Below the pieces are notes generated by a model. That model was not told the origin of the DNA. It ran no database searches and worked only from the letters and a program-made list of their open reading frames with translations. From Microcaldota archaeon (GTDB lineage Archaea > Micrarchaeota > Micrarchaeia > Micrarchaeales > Micrarchaeaceae), in NCBI GenBank assembly GCA_021811435.1, contig JAJZOR010000002.1, positions 62,001 through 126,000 of the forward strand: 64,000 bases of DNA, given 5' to 3'. Positions within the stretch are counted from its first letter, which is position 1. Every line of letters starts with the position of its first letter. Positions 22,703-31,543 of this stretch are shown in pieces. The position numbers were made by a program, and so were the translations under genes.

Positions 22703-23473
22703 ATGGTGACTGGCGATTACGATATGCCGAAACACGCTGTGATAATAGCCGGAGGTGAGGGGACCAGACTAAGGCCGCTGACCTACGAAATTCCGAAGCC
22801 ACTCATTCCGGTGAAGGGGAAGCCGATAGTCGAGTACATGGTCAGGGACCTTGCGAAGAACGGCGTAAATGAGGTGGTGCTCGCCATAGGATACAAGGCG
22901 GACATGATAATGGACTACTTCAAGGACGGCGCGGGGTACGGCATAAAAATAAGTTATAGCGTGGAAAATGAGATTATGGGCACAGGCGGCGCGGCTAAGA
23001 AGGCGATAGAGGAGCATTTCATAAAGAAGATGCACGGGCGCGACGATGGCGCAGAATTGGGCGACTTCCTTGTTGTAAACGGCGACAACCTTTATGATAT
23101 AAACCTGAAGGCGATGTACAGGCTGCACAAGGCGGAGAATGCGGTTGTCACGATACTGGTCAAGGAGGTGAATGACGTTACAGGATACGGCGTGGTTACA
23201 CTGGAAGGCAATGTGATCAGGAAATTCGTAGAAAAGCCAGACCCGGAGAAGGCCGAGAGCCATATGATAAACGCTGGCGTATACATGCTTAGCGCAAAGG
23301 CTTTGGATATGATGCCTAAGCGGAAAAAGTTTTCCATGGAGAGGGAATTTTTCCAGGAGATAGTGGACAATGAGAAGATGTGCGCTTACGTGACGGACGG
23401 GCAGTGGTTTCCGGCAGATACGCTGGACAGGTATGAAAAAGCCATAATGGGATGGAAACCCCCATCAACTTGA
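22703..23473 (+). CDS. Sugar-1-phosphate nucleotidyltransferase
   Basis: About 256 aa. It carries the NTP-transferase signature GGEGTRLRPLT...PKPLIPV, then NEIMGTGGAA, VVNGDNLYDIN and the sugar-contact region FVEKPDPEK. There is no left-handed helix acyltransferase domain, so it is a short, single-domain enzyme. Start ATG 22703 begins right after the mutase stop; ATG 22724 or an upstream start at 22694 is also possible. Nucleotide and sugar choice (UTP/dTTP/GTP) are unresolved. Confidence 0.9.
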   Translation: MVTGDYDMPKHAVIIAGGEGTRLRPLTYEIPKPLIPVKGKPIVEYMVRDLAKNGVNEVVLAIGYKADMIMDYFKDGAGYGIKISYSVENEIMGTGGAAKKAIEEHFIKKMHGRDDGAELGDFLVVNGDNLYDINLKAMYRLHKAENAVVTILVKEVNDVTGYGVVTLEGNVIRKFVEKPDPEKAESHMINAGVYMLSAKALDMMPKRKKFSMEREFFQEIVDNEKMCAYVTDGQWFPADTLDRYEKAIMGWKPPST

Positions 23474-23518
23474 AAGCGCGGAGCTTGATAGCGTTCAATT
23501 CAACCGTCACTAAGCCAC

Positions 23519-23881
23519 ATGGCATCGAAAAACTCGGATAAATTCAGGGCCCAATCAGCAATGGAGTACCTGATGACGTACGGGTGGTGCATAAGTAATA
23601 GCGGCGGCGACAGTTACATAGATACAGCAGCTAGCTTGCCATCAAGCGGGATTATGGGATTTCGATGGGCTACAGTAAGCGAGATGGAGACACTTAATTA
23701 CGCTACAGCGCTTTCATGGGCTGACAGCTTAGTGGCAGCATCAGACAATAACAATTACGCCGCTACTGGCTGTTTTGGCTGCGATTCTAATTCATTTTTA
23801 TACACAATACATTTGCTAAGATGGCGGGGCGGGCTTATCCGCCAGGAGGAACGATGCCGTCCTATACGCCATTTTCAGTGA
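23519..23881 (+). pseudogene. Archaeal pilin-type signal peptide joined to foreign sequence (broken pilin gene)
   Basis: The frame starts with a class III signal: KFRAQSAMEYLMTYGW, typical of type IV pilin-like proteins in this group. In intact genes a hydrophobic helix (AILII...) follows directly, but here it is replaced by CISNSGGDSYIDTA and a Ser/Asn-rich stretch. The last 30 residues look like out-of-frame sequence (LLRWRGGLIRQEERCR). I read it as a pilin gene that lost its membrane helix by deletion. A short real protein is not excluded. Confidence 0.55.
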
Positions 23882-23998
23882 CGTGGGCAGGGCGGATAAT
23901 TGGTGCCGCTGAAAAGTTAATGTCAAAATCAATAGAATGGCTTGCCGCTTGCTGTCATTTTCTACCGACTGGATTTAAACATACGCAGGATTGCGCCG

Positions 23999-24478
23999 CT
24001 ACACTTTCTTAATCATGTCCCAATCACACGCAGTATAGCCTAATTTTTTGTAGAAGCCATAGGCACTGCTGTTAGGAACAAATACGTCTATGAATATTGA
24101 CTTGCATCCCTTCGCCATAAGATATCTCTCTGCACGCTTCATTAGGGCAAGGCCTATGCCGCCATTCCTGTATGCCATTTCTACATAGAGCTCGGATATT
24201 CTCCCCCTTCGTTCGGGTCTAGCTCCTGGGTCCGCCGACCTGTAAACCAATGCCGCAATCAGGCCGATAATTTCCCCCTTGAATAGGGCCACGTATATTA
24301 CCCCATCGCCCTTCAAAACAGTTTTTAAGGTGATGTTGATGTACCTCTTCCCATAATCAGCCTGCCTTTGTAGTATATCGAATCTATCAATAGAAACGAG
24401 GTAGTCTTGAAAACGGTTGAACAGCCCCTCTAAAGTACTTTTATCGCTATTTTTGTATGGCCTAATTTGGTATTCCAT
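23999..24478 (-). CDS. GNAT family N-acetyltransferase
   Basis: 159 aa from ATG 24478; six more residues are possible upstream. The GNAT core is visible: YVALFKGEIIGLIAAL, ISELYVEMAYRNGGIGLALMKRAERYL (acetyl-CoA loop, R-x-x-G-I-G), and the C-terminal NSSAYGFYKKLGY. The substrate is unknown. It stands alone, convergent with the broken pilin gene. Confidence 0.85.
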   Translation of the reverse strand: MEYQIRPYKNSDKSTLEGLFNRFQDYLVSIDRFDILQRQADYGKRYINITLKTVLKGDGVIYVALFKGEIIGLIAALVYRSADPGARPERRGRISELYVEMAYRNGGIGLALMKRAERYLMAKGCKSIFIDVFVPNSSAYGFYKKLGYTACDWDMIKKV

Positions 24479-24676
24479 TTTACACCAGCTCTTCACAGTG
24501 CTACAATATGCGTTGCAAAACGATTAATTTCTCAACGCATATTGCTATATACGCTACGGTGGCAATCGCTTATGCGTGTTTTAGCCTGCAATTCGCCTGC
24601 AGTGATTGGATTATGGATTGTGCAGCAGTACGGAAGCAATAAATTACTGAATCTTTAACATGTTATTACGATCTTT

Positions 24677-25399
24677 ATGTATAAAGGATTAGCAAAGTAT
24701 TACGATTTGATATATTCGTGGAAGGACTATAGGGGAGAGGCAGAAAAAGTTAGGGCTTTGATCGCGAAATACAAACAGAGTGACGGCAATTCGCTTCTTG
24801 AAGTTGCGTGTGGAACAGGTAAACATTTGCAATACTTAAGGGATGGCTTTCAGTATACGGGCCTTGATTTAAACGATGGCATGTTGAAGATTGCACGGAA
24901 GAGATTTCCAAGTACAAGATTTGAAAAGGGCAATATGATCAATTTCAATCTAGGCAAGAAATTCGATATTATAATATGTCTATTCAGTTCAATAGGCTAT
25001 GTAAAAACACGTGATAATCTAAGGAAGACGCTGGATAATTTCTCTAGGCATTTGAAGCCCGGCGGGATTTGCATAATAGAGCCTTGGCTTACACCTGCTT
25101 CGTATAAAGTAGGGAAAGCGCATATGACAGTGTATGACGGGAATGATATAAAGATAGCCAGGCTGAACGTCTCTAAGGCGAAAGGCGGAATATCGATACT
25201 AGAAATGCACCACCTAATTGCAGAGAAAAACAAGAAAATAAGGTATATAGTCACAAGGGAAGAGTTAGGATTGTTTGATACGCAAGAAACGTTAAAGTTA
25301 ATGGAGGGCGCCGGATTAGATGCGAAGTTCCTTAGAAAAAACGAATTTGATAGGGGGAGAGGGATTCTTGTTGGGGTCAGGAGGCAGTTTCCCGATTAA
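24677..25399 (+). CDS. Class I SAM-dependent methyltransferase
   Basis: 240 aa. Motif I LLEVACGTGKHL, an acidic motif II in YTGLDLNDGM, and motif IV FDIIICLFSSIGYV. The context YYDLIYSWKDY at the N-terminus is typical of small-molecule methyltransferases (Methyltransf_25). AT-richer than most host genes. Isolated, with a decayed region downstream. Substrate unknown. Confidence 0.85.
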   Translation: MYKGLAKYYDLIYSWKDYRGEAEKVRALIAKYKQSDGNSLLEVACGTGKHLQYLRDGFQYTGLDLNDGMLKIARKRFPSTRFEKGNMINFNLGKKFDIIICLFSSIGYVKTRDNLRKTLDNFSRHLKPGGICIIEPWLTPASYKVGKAHMTVYDGNDIKIARLNVSKAKGGISILEMHHLIAEKNKKIRYIVTREELGLFDTQETLKLMEGAGLDAKFLRKNEFDRGRGILVGVRRQFPD

Positions 25400-25897
25400 T
25401 TCGCTTCTTAGAATGTGACGTTATTGCAGCCTTTAACTGGTCTTGTAGTGAGCATCGTTGCCCCAATTGAGCATTAATGGCAGAAGTTCTTGCCGCTTAT
25501 CCAAACAAATCCGGCTTTCTGGGAGGTGGCTTATCGCAAGCAAGCCTTATAAGCAATGGCAGCTCAGATTCGATAATCGCTCAATAAGTTGTGACGGATA
25601 GGCGAGTGCGCTACCGACTCAGATAACCGCAGCATGGCATACTGACTCGAAATTACATCGAGCACGTAATAGTAGAAACTGGCACTGCCGTGCTGAATGA
25701 ATCGCTTACTCTTACGACGTAAAACTCTTTAATGGCGCCTTCCAATATCACAGTAATTCACCTGACCAGTGAAGAACCAGTGATGAAATGGCGATGCGAC
25801 AGAAGGGGTATAGTAAGAGAACTTATAAAGACGGCATGGATTGGCCAAAGTGCAATGAGGGACCCATTGCAAGATGGACTTTCTTTCTAGACAGTAG
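25400..25897. other. Decayed non-coding stretch
   Basis: About 500 bp with no convincing open frame or RNA gene. It leads into the transposase remnant at 25898, so part of it may be eroded transposon sequence. Short matches to transposase segments were too weak to annotate. Confidence 0.4.
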
Positions 25898-26161
25898 TTT
25901 CGAACCCTTGACGTAGAGACGTGGAGGATAAGAAAAATGTCCAGATTTAGGTGGGAAATCGAGACGGGATTCAGGGAGAGGGGCAGGGCCTGGATAAAGA
26001 CGGCGTCAAGTGACTTCCTCATGATGCTTTTCTTCTACGTCGTCTCGTGCATCGTCTACAATATATAGCGGAGGATGCGGTTCAGGTGCGGCGCCTTCAC
26101 GATCAGGCTTGATGACGTAATCGAGTGCATAAAGGACCGCATACGATACATCATGCTCTAG
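25898..26161 (+). pseudogene. DDE transposase C-terminal remnant with in-frame stop
   Basis: The frame encodes FRWEIETGFRERGRAWIKT, matching the RW-IE-G-R block near the C-terminus of IS4-type DDE transposases, then FLMMLFFYVVSCIVYNI, a TAG stop at 26066-26068, and RRMRFRCGAFTIRLDDVIECI in the same frame. In relatives the hydrophobic helix usually ends YN-W, so the TAG probably replaces a tryptophan codon. Catalytic N-terminal parts are missing. It lies directly before a TnpB remnant. Confidence 0.65.
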
Positions 26162-26195
26162 GCAATGGATGTATTGGATGTAGCAATGAGGCCAC

Positions 26196-26637
26196 ATGAA
26201 CAACCAACAGACGCACCAGTGGACATTCAATGAGGCCGCAAAAGAACTTGAATACAAATGCAAACTCAACGGAGTGCGCTTCAGGGCAGTAAGCGAAATG
26301 GATGCATCAAAGACCTATGCCTTGTGCGGGAAGGAAGAAAGAGGAAGGATCCGCAGGGGTCTGTACAGATGTAAACTGTACAACGTAGTTTTCAACGCCG
26401 ATTGCAATGGTGCGTTGAACATAGAGAAAAGGTATCTCCGAATGTCACTGCATAAGGGCAGCGGGATGGGAGTGGTGGCTGCCTTGGCACAGCCCGCGGT
26501 ACTTCATTGGAATGAGCATATGTGGCTCTATGGACTTAAATCAGCGAGAGTCGACAACGCAGTGAGTTCGTGAAGGAAACAGATGCAAGTTCCTCTGATG
26601 GGGAAGCCCACGAGATTTATCCGTGGGAGGATGTCAC
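26196..26637 (+). mobile_element. IS200/IS605-type remnant: degenerate TnpB C-terminus plus right end
   Basis: A 125-aa frame (26196-26573) resembles the TnpB C-terminal half: QTHQWTFNEAAKELEYKCK, KTYALCGKE, LYRCKLYNVVFNADCNGALNI. The zinc ribbon normally reads CxxC...CxxC; here one cysteine of each pair is Tyr. The catalytic Asp in NAD is kept. Downstream, a hairpin CCCAC/GTGGG (26607-26627) flanked by GGGGAAG and AGGATGTCACA matches the right end of the 4.6-kb remnant. The N-terminal domains and TnpA are absent. Confidence 0.8.
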
Positions 26638-26770
26638 ATGTATCACAATTCCGAGAGCAATAGAGGATAAGTACGTTAGATTTACTGTAGTGTAAAAATC
26701 AAGCTAAACTATAGGCAATTACTTTTGCGGTTGGCCATATAACATATTGAAACTTAAAATTTATAGCTTA

Positions 26771-27757
26771 TCAGAAAGGCTTATTCTGATTATAGTTATA
26801 GAGGACGGCCCTTTCTTTTGGGGCGTTAAATGGCTGGGTGTCATATCCCAATTTTTTGAGGTTAGCCGCGAATTCCCCTGCGCTTTTCCCGTAGGTATAC
26901 ACCTTGCCTGGCCCTACTGCATCTATGTAGTCGACGGCCTGCCAAAAATCCGCATGGTCGCTGAGCGGGAACTGCGCGTCTGTTGGGAACTGGAATTCCT
27001 TCGCGAACCCTGTCGCTACGGCAGTGAACACGCGCTTGCCATACGCGTTTGTGAGCAGGTACGGCAGCGCCCCGAGGTTGTGGTTCTCCACTATGCCTAC
27101 GAAGTTGCGCTTGAGCTCCTCCTCGTGGTCTCCGATGCCCTTATATGCTGAAACGTAATCGAGCTTTACGCCATGCTCCGCGTATATCGAATTCACGTCA
27201 TTTATCTTCTTGCTCACAACGGGCGTTATGCCTGCCGCGTTGAGTATGGCTATCAGCTCCTGCGCCTTGCCCATGGCGTATGCTCCGAAGAGCACTATGC
27301 CGTGCTTCTGCATCGCAGAGGTCCATTTCCGGATGCCGTCCTCGACGGTCTCCTTGTCATCGAATATGACCTCCGGGCCGGGGTATGTGGAATCGATTAT
27401 CAGGGTGTCTGCCCTATCTATCTCTATGCGTTCAGACGCAATGGACTGCTGCATCTGGTAGTCCCCGCTGTAGATTATGCGCTTGCCGCTCTCGTAGTCG
27501 TCCACGCGTATCTGCTTAGAGCCCAGCATGTGACCCGCGTTTAGCAGGCTTATCCACCCGTGCCTTGAGGAATCGTAATGCTTGACGTTCTTCCCGTGTA
27601 TGCCCCTGACTAGGTCCACCGTCTGTCTGCTGGCGAGTACGCTCTTGTTGTTCCTTGCCGCTGAAGTGTGATCTGTATGGGCGTGGGAGATGAAGTCTAT
27701 GTCTGCGCCCGGCTCGCGCCTGTCCAATGATATAGAATAGCCGTTAGCGTAGAGCAT
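26771..27757 (-). CDS. Metallo-beta-lactamase/beta-CASP nuclease
   Basis: 328 aa. The MBL motif is HAHTDHT near residue 25, with further ligands in NAGHMLGS and SGDYQM, and SDHADF near the C-terminus. The middle VLFGAYAMGKAQELIAIL and DSTYPGPE match COG1236-type exonucleases (RNA 3'-processing or SNM1/ligase-associated). It probably degrades or trims RNA or DNA using two zinc ions. Monocistronic; a TATA-like AT-rich run lies upstream of 27757. Confidence 0.85.
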   Translation of the reverse strand: MLYANGYSISLDRREPGADIDFISHAHTDHTSAARNNKSVLASRQTVDLVRGIHGKNVKHYDSSRHGWISLLNAGHMLGSKQIRVDDYESGKRIIYSGDYQMQQSIASERIEIDRADTLIIDSTYPGPEVIFDDKETVEDGIRKWTSAMQKHGIVLFGAYAMGKAQELIAILNAAGITPVVSKKINDVNSIYAEHGVKLDYVSAYKGIGDHEEELKRNFVGIVENHNLGALPYLLTNAYGKRVFTAVATGFAKEFQFPTDAQFPLSDHADFWQAVDYIDAVGPGKVYTYGKSAGEFAANLKKLGYDTQPFNAPKERAVLYNYNQNKPF

Positions 27758-27852
27758 GCGGTCGCCAAAATCTATGTGTATTATAGGGTTTTATTCGTTT
27801 CGCTTCTCGGAGTGATAATTGGAGGGCAATCAGATTCATTCTGGATAGCCCG

Positions 27853-28155
27853 CTATCCGATGCGCTTTCCCCACTTCGCCATGGCGTCGACCACTTTGGC
27901 GAACCCGTGTCCGACATTAGTCAGCGAATATTCGGTGTCCGGCACCTTGCCGCCGTTAACTTTCCTGATGATTAGGCCGCTGTCCTGAAAATGCCTGAGC
28001 GTCCTGGCCAATGCGGCTGAACTCATACCGCATTCCTTCTTTATCTGGTTGAACCTCGTATGGCCCATCATTATGCATCTTATTATGTCCCACCTCTGCT
28101 TGGTGCTCATTATTTCCAGTGCAGCGATGAGCGGATCGTGTTCCTCCATAGTCAC
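27853..28155 (-). CDS. HxlR-family transcriptional regulator
   Basis: 100 aa winged helix. The pattern RWDIIRCIMMGHTRFNQIKK, SAALARTLRHFQDSGLI and VEYSLT-like TEYSLTNVG with a terminal DAMAKWGKRI is that of HxlR proteins. No cysteine sensor is seen near the N-terminus. It is divergent from the DUF1059 gene, with 59 bp between the starts, so it may regulate that redox-linked region. A second HxlR gene is at 47969. Confidence 0.85.
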   Translation of the reverse strand: MTMEEHDPLIAALEIMSTKQRWDIIRCIMMGHTRFNQIKKECGMSSAALARTLRHFQDSGLIIRKVNGGKVPDTEYSLTNVGHGFAKVVDAMAKWGKRIG

Positions 28156-28214
28156 ACGGATGTTACTACGCCGTTTAAGTATTTAAAAATGCATTAATAT
28201 TTATGGTGATTTGA

Positions 28215-28391
28215 ATGGCTAAGAGTTTTGCATGCAAGGACATAGGCATGGCTTGCGGATTCAGGGCGACTGCGGAGTCAGAGGGCGAATTGATGCAGAA
28301 GATAGCAGCGCACGCTAAGAGCGCGCACAAGATGGCCAGCATAGACCAGGGCACGATGACCAAGGTCAGGGCCGCAATAAAGGAGGCGTAA
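28215..28391 (+). CDS. DUF1059 small protein
   Basis: 58 aa. It starts MAKSFACKDIGMACGFRATA and ends VRAAIKEA, matching the DUF1059 pattern with two Cys and a His region (AAHAKSAHKM) that could bind a metal. GGTGATT just upstream of ATG 28215 is a good SD site. Divergent from the HxlR gene and followed by trxB. Function is not established for the family. Confidence 0.8.
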   Translation: MAKSFACKDIGMACGFRATAESEGELMQKIAAHAKSAHKMASIDQGTMTKVRAAIKEA

Positions 28392-28441
28392 GCCTGCAGA
28401 AGGAACACGGTGAGGTGTCCGCCAATTCAGGGATACTGCAT

Positions 28442-28486
28442 AGCGATGATGGGGGGTCAGGTTCCAATCCTGAACTTAGCATCGCT
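28442..28486 (+). other. Two-level hairpin between DUF1059 and trxB
   Basis: An outer stem AGCGATG/CATCGCT (7 bp, 28442-28448 with 28480-28486) encloses an inner stem TCAGG/CCTGA with the loop TTCCAAT, which looks like a tRNA T arm apart from C at position 57. I could not build a full tRNA around it. It may be a terminator-like or regulatory RNA element upstream of trxB, or chance. Confidence 0.35.
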
Positions 28487-28542
28487 GTGGTGCGTTTATC
28501 AATAGGTTAAAATGCCTTTTAGCCATAATATTGTTGATTAAT

Positions 28543-29478
28543 ATGGTAGAAGACCTTATAATATTGGGTTCCGGCCCTGCAGGATACACGGCTGCGCTTT
28601 ACGCAGCCAGGGAGGGCTTTAACCCTCTGCTTATCACCGGAGTCAATATCGGCGGCCAGCTCATACTGACCACCGTAGTGGAGAACTATCCCGGCTTCCC
28701 CGAGGGCATTTTCGGGGCCGACCTAATGGACATGATGAAGAAACAAGCCGAGAGATTCGGTACGAGGTTCGCATACGAGAACGTTACCGGGGTGGATTTC
28801 TCAAAGAGACCTTTCAGGATAAAAACGGACTCGAAAGAATACGAGTCTAAGTGCGTCATAATAGCGACGGGCGCGTCTGCCAACTGGCTCGGCATACCAT
28901 CGGAGCAGGGCTTCATAGGGCGTGGAGTGAGCAGTTGCGCTACGTGCGACGGCCCTTTCTTCAAGGGCAAGGACGTGATAGTTGTAGGAGGCGGGGACAC
29001 CGCGATGACGGACTCGCTCTTCCTTACAAAATTCGCCAAAAGTGTGACCATAGTCCACAGGCGGGGCGAGTTCAGGGCCAGCAAGATAATGCAGGAGAGG
29101 GTATTCGCCAACGGCAAGATAAAGGTAAGATGGAATTCTACCGTAGAAGAGATATACGGGAACGGCAACGTGAACGCAGTAAGCATAAGGGACACTGCCA
29201 CGGACAAGGTGGATAAAATCCCGATAGACGGGATATTCATCGCCATAGGCTACTCCCCGAACACGAAATTCCTGTCCGAGAAGGTGAAACTGGACGAACA
29301 CGGATACATAATCACGCAAGACGAGGTGAAGACCGACATAGAAGGTGTGTTCGCGGCGGGGGACGTGGTGGATCATGTTTACAGGCAGGCGGTTTCGGCT
29401 GCTGGCAGCGGGGCGAAGGCTGCGCTGGAAGCCAGGGAGTACCTCCAGAACATAGCCTACACGGAGAAGGGCAAGTAG
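28543..29478 (+). CDS. trxB: Thioredoxin reductase
   Basis: 311 aa from ATG 28543. The FAD site is LGSGPAGYTAALYA, the redox motif CATC is near residue 135 (SSCATCDGPFF), the NAD(P) site is VVGGGDTAMTDSL, and the C-terminal FAD motif is GVFAAGDV. It reduces thioredoxins, such as the CVWC protein at 56448. The start is close to a TATA-like region (GCCATAATATTG), suggesting a short leader. It is convergent with dinB. Confidence 0.95.
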   Translation: MVEDLIILGSGPAGYTAALYAAREGFNPLLITGVNIGGQLILTTVVENYPGFPEGIFGADLMDMMKKQAERFGTRFAYENVTGVDFSKRPFRIKTDSKEYESKCVIIATGASANWLGIPSEQGFIGRGVSSCATCDGPFFKGKDVIVVGGGDTAMTDSLFLTKFAKSVTIVHRRGEFRASKIMQERVFANGKIKVRWNSTVEEIYGNGNVNAVSIRDTATDKVDKIPIDGIFIAIGYSPNTKFLSEKVKLDEHGYIITQDEVKTDIEGVFAAGDVVDHVYRQAVSAAGSGAKAALEAREYLQNIAYTEKGK

Positions 29479-29481
29479 CCG

Positions 29482-30537
29482 TCAGAACAGGGTGTTCTGG
29501 CCCTTCATGCTGACCAGGGTTGATACCTTCACGCCTATCTTGTTTACTTCTTTAGTGGCGTCTATGTATCTCGATAGGCCGAGGACGGTTTCATTCAGAA
29601 GTTCGACAGAATTAATGTAATGGTTAAGCGTCATGCTCTTTATGTGTATGGTGAAGTCGTTGTACCTCACCTTCAGCGTGACGGTCTTATAGAGCAGGTT
29701 CTGCTTCTTCGCCTCCGCCGAGACCTCGCCAGACAGTTTCCCCAATATCGATTCGACCTCTATGCGGTCCGCGGGGTTGAGCCTCACCGCCCTCTCCCTG
29801 CCTATGGACTGCGCCTCCTCGTTCTCGACTATCTTTTCCGTTTCAGTGCCGTTGGCGATAAGGAACATGTATCGGCCGGCCTCGCCGAATTCGCCGTAAA
29901 GCGCCACTGCGCTGGCCTTTGAAAGCCTGCCTATCGTATCGAAGCCCATCGCACGGAGCCTGTCCCCGGTCTTCTTCCCGATTCCAGGGAGTTCCTCGAC
30001 CGGCTTTTCCCTCAAGAAATCCTTGACATCGGCCTCTGTCAGCACCTTTATGCCGTTGGGCTTGGCGTCGTCGCAGGCCATCTTGGCGAACGTCTTGCCG
30101 AAGCTGACCCCTATCGTGCAGGGCAGGCCTATCCGGTCGTTTATCCTTGCCTTTATTTCCTTGGAGAGCTCAAGGGCCCTGTCATAGCTGGTGTCGAGCG
30201 CTTCCATGGCCACCTCGTCTATGCTGTCCACCTCGATCCTGAACCCGTAGGACTTCAGCAGATCCACTATCTTTTTTGAGGTGCTCTCGTAGTATTCGTA
30301 GTCTTCCGGCAGGTAAGCGAGATCCGGCTTTATCCTGAATGCCTCTATGAGCGGCATCGCGCTGTGTATGCCTAGCTTTCTGGTCTCGTAATTGCACGTC
30401 TGGACCACGCCTTTTAGCATCCTGTCCTCAAACGCCGACGTGCCGACTACGAATTGCTTGCCCTTGAGTTCGGGGTGCTTCAGCTCCTCGCATGCGGCGA
30501 AGAAATAGTCCATGTCAACGTAAATGATGGTGGACAT
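29482..30537 (-). CDS. dinB: DNA polymerase IV (Y-family, DinB)
   Basis: 351 aa. Catalytic carboxylates lie in YVDMDYFFAACEE and DSIDEVAME; the fingers region is TCNYETRKLGIHSAMP, followed by helix-hairpin-helix LPGIGKKTGDRL and a little-finger domain. The last residues GQNTLF resemble a short PCNA-interacting tail. It carries out error-prone translesion synthesis. It faces trxB tail to tail, 3 bp apart. Confidence 0.95.
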   Translation of the reverse strand: MSTIIYVDMDYFFAACEELKHPELKGKQFVVGTSAFEDRMLKGVVQTCNYETRKLGIHSAMPLIEAFRIKPDLAYLPEDYEYYESTSKKIVDLLKSYGFRIEVDSIDEVAMEALDTSYDRALELSKEIKARINDRIGLPCTIGVSFGKTFAKMACDDAKPNGIKVLTEADVKDFLREKPVEELPGIGKKTGDRLRAMGFDTIGRLSKASAVALYGEFGEAGRYMFLIANGTETEKIVENEEAQSIGRERAVRLNPADRIEVESILGKLSGEVSAEAKKQNLLYKTVTLKVRYNDFTIHIKSMTLNHYINSVELLNETVLGLSRYIDATKEVNKIGVKVSTLVSMKGQNTLF

Positions 30538-30677
30538 TGTAGCACGCGCTTAGCCGCAAGGCCATGCAATGCAGGCTTAATGCAGATAATTCTGTAATAA
30601 CATTTAATATAGCATGAACAATAGAGTTATGTAGTCAGCGGAACTACGTCTCCGCATGGCGGTGTCAGGTCTTGACT

Positions 30678-31514
30678 ATGGCGGAAACGCGCAATTACGC
30701 CTTTGCGGGCAGCTTTTACCCTAATGGCAAAAGGGAGATTTCAGCTATGACAGGCGGGTTCCTGCGAAAAGCCATGGTTAATCAAGCTGAAGCGGATCGC
30801 TTCCTGTCGTATGTCGCACCCCATGCAGGTTATATCTACTCAGGAAGCACAGCAGGATACACTTACGCTGCGATAAGGATGCGCAAGGACCTTGAATCGA
30901 TAGATACCGTTATACTTGTAGGGCCGAACCACACAGGTTATGGTACACCTATCTCTGTGTCGATGCTGGACTGGAAGACCCCGCTGGGCGACGTTGCCAA
31001 TGATGCTGAATTCTCTGCGCTTATGGTGGATCGTTCAGAACTTGCCGAAATCGACGAAGCGGCGCACGCATACGAACATTCAATAGAGGTACAATTGCCT
31101 TTCCTGCAGACCATAGCTCCCGGAAAGAGGGCCGTTTTTGTATGTATGGGGGACCAGAGTCTTAGCAGCAGCAAGGATCTAGCGGTAGCCATAGACGAAG
31201 CGGCTAAGATACTAGGAAGGAAGGTGATTGTGGTAGCCAGCTCCGACTTCAACCATTACGAATCGGCTGATATTGGGAAAAATAAGGACATGCAGCTTAT
31301 CGATGCACTGGAAACAATGGACTACGAACGCTTTAACGCGCTAGTGGGTGATCTGAACGACACGGCATGCGGCTTTGGGCCCATAACGGTATCGCTTCTT
31401 TATGCTAAAGCACACGGAGGTAAGAAGGGCGATCTCCTGAGGTACTCCAACTCCGGTGAAGCCACCGGAGACCTCTCCAGCGTTGTAGATTACGCATCGA
31501 TAGGTTTCGGATGA
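30678..31514 (+). CDS. MEMO1 family protein (AmmeMemoRadiSam system protein B)
   Basis: 278 aa from ATG 30678, with TTG 30672 as an alternative. Conserved features are GSFYP near the start, APHAGYIYSG, LVGPNHTGYG, HSIEVQLPFLQ and VASSDFNHYE. These include the histidines, Asp and Cys region of the nonheme-dioxygenase-like fold (a CACG-like Cys lies in DTACGFGPI). The AmmeMemoRadiSam partners are not in the window. Biochemical role in archaea unknown. Convergent with cysN. Confidence 0.92.
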   Translation: MAETRNYAFAGSFYPNGKREISAMTGGFLRKAMVNQAEADRFLSYVAPHAGYIYSGSTAGYTYAAIRMRKDLESIDTVILVGPNHTGYGTPISVSMLDWKTPLGDVANDAEFSALMVDRSELAEIDEAAHAYEHSIEVQLPFLQTIAPGKRAVFVCMGDQSLSSSKDLAVAIDEAAKILGRKVIVVASSDFNHYESADIGKNKDMQLIDALETMDYERFNALVGDLNDTACGFGPITVSLLYAKAHGGKKGDLLRYSNSGEATGDLSSVVDYASIGFG

Positions 31515-31543
31515 GCGCGATTGCGTGGAAGCGCAAGCCGCAA

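Noticed and set aside
28380-28490. A tRNA around the T-arm-like hairpin TCAGG-TTCCAAT-CCTGA
   Set aside because: No matching acceptor 5' strand, D arm or anticodon arm could be placed, and the loop has C where position 57 must be a purine. Kept only as a hairpin.
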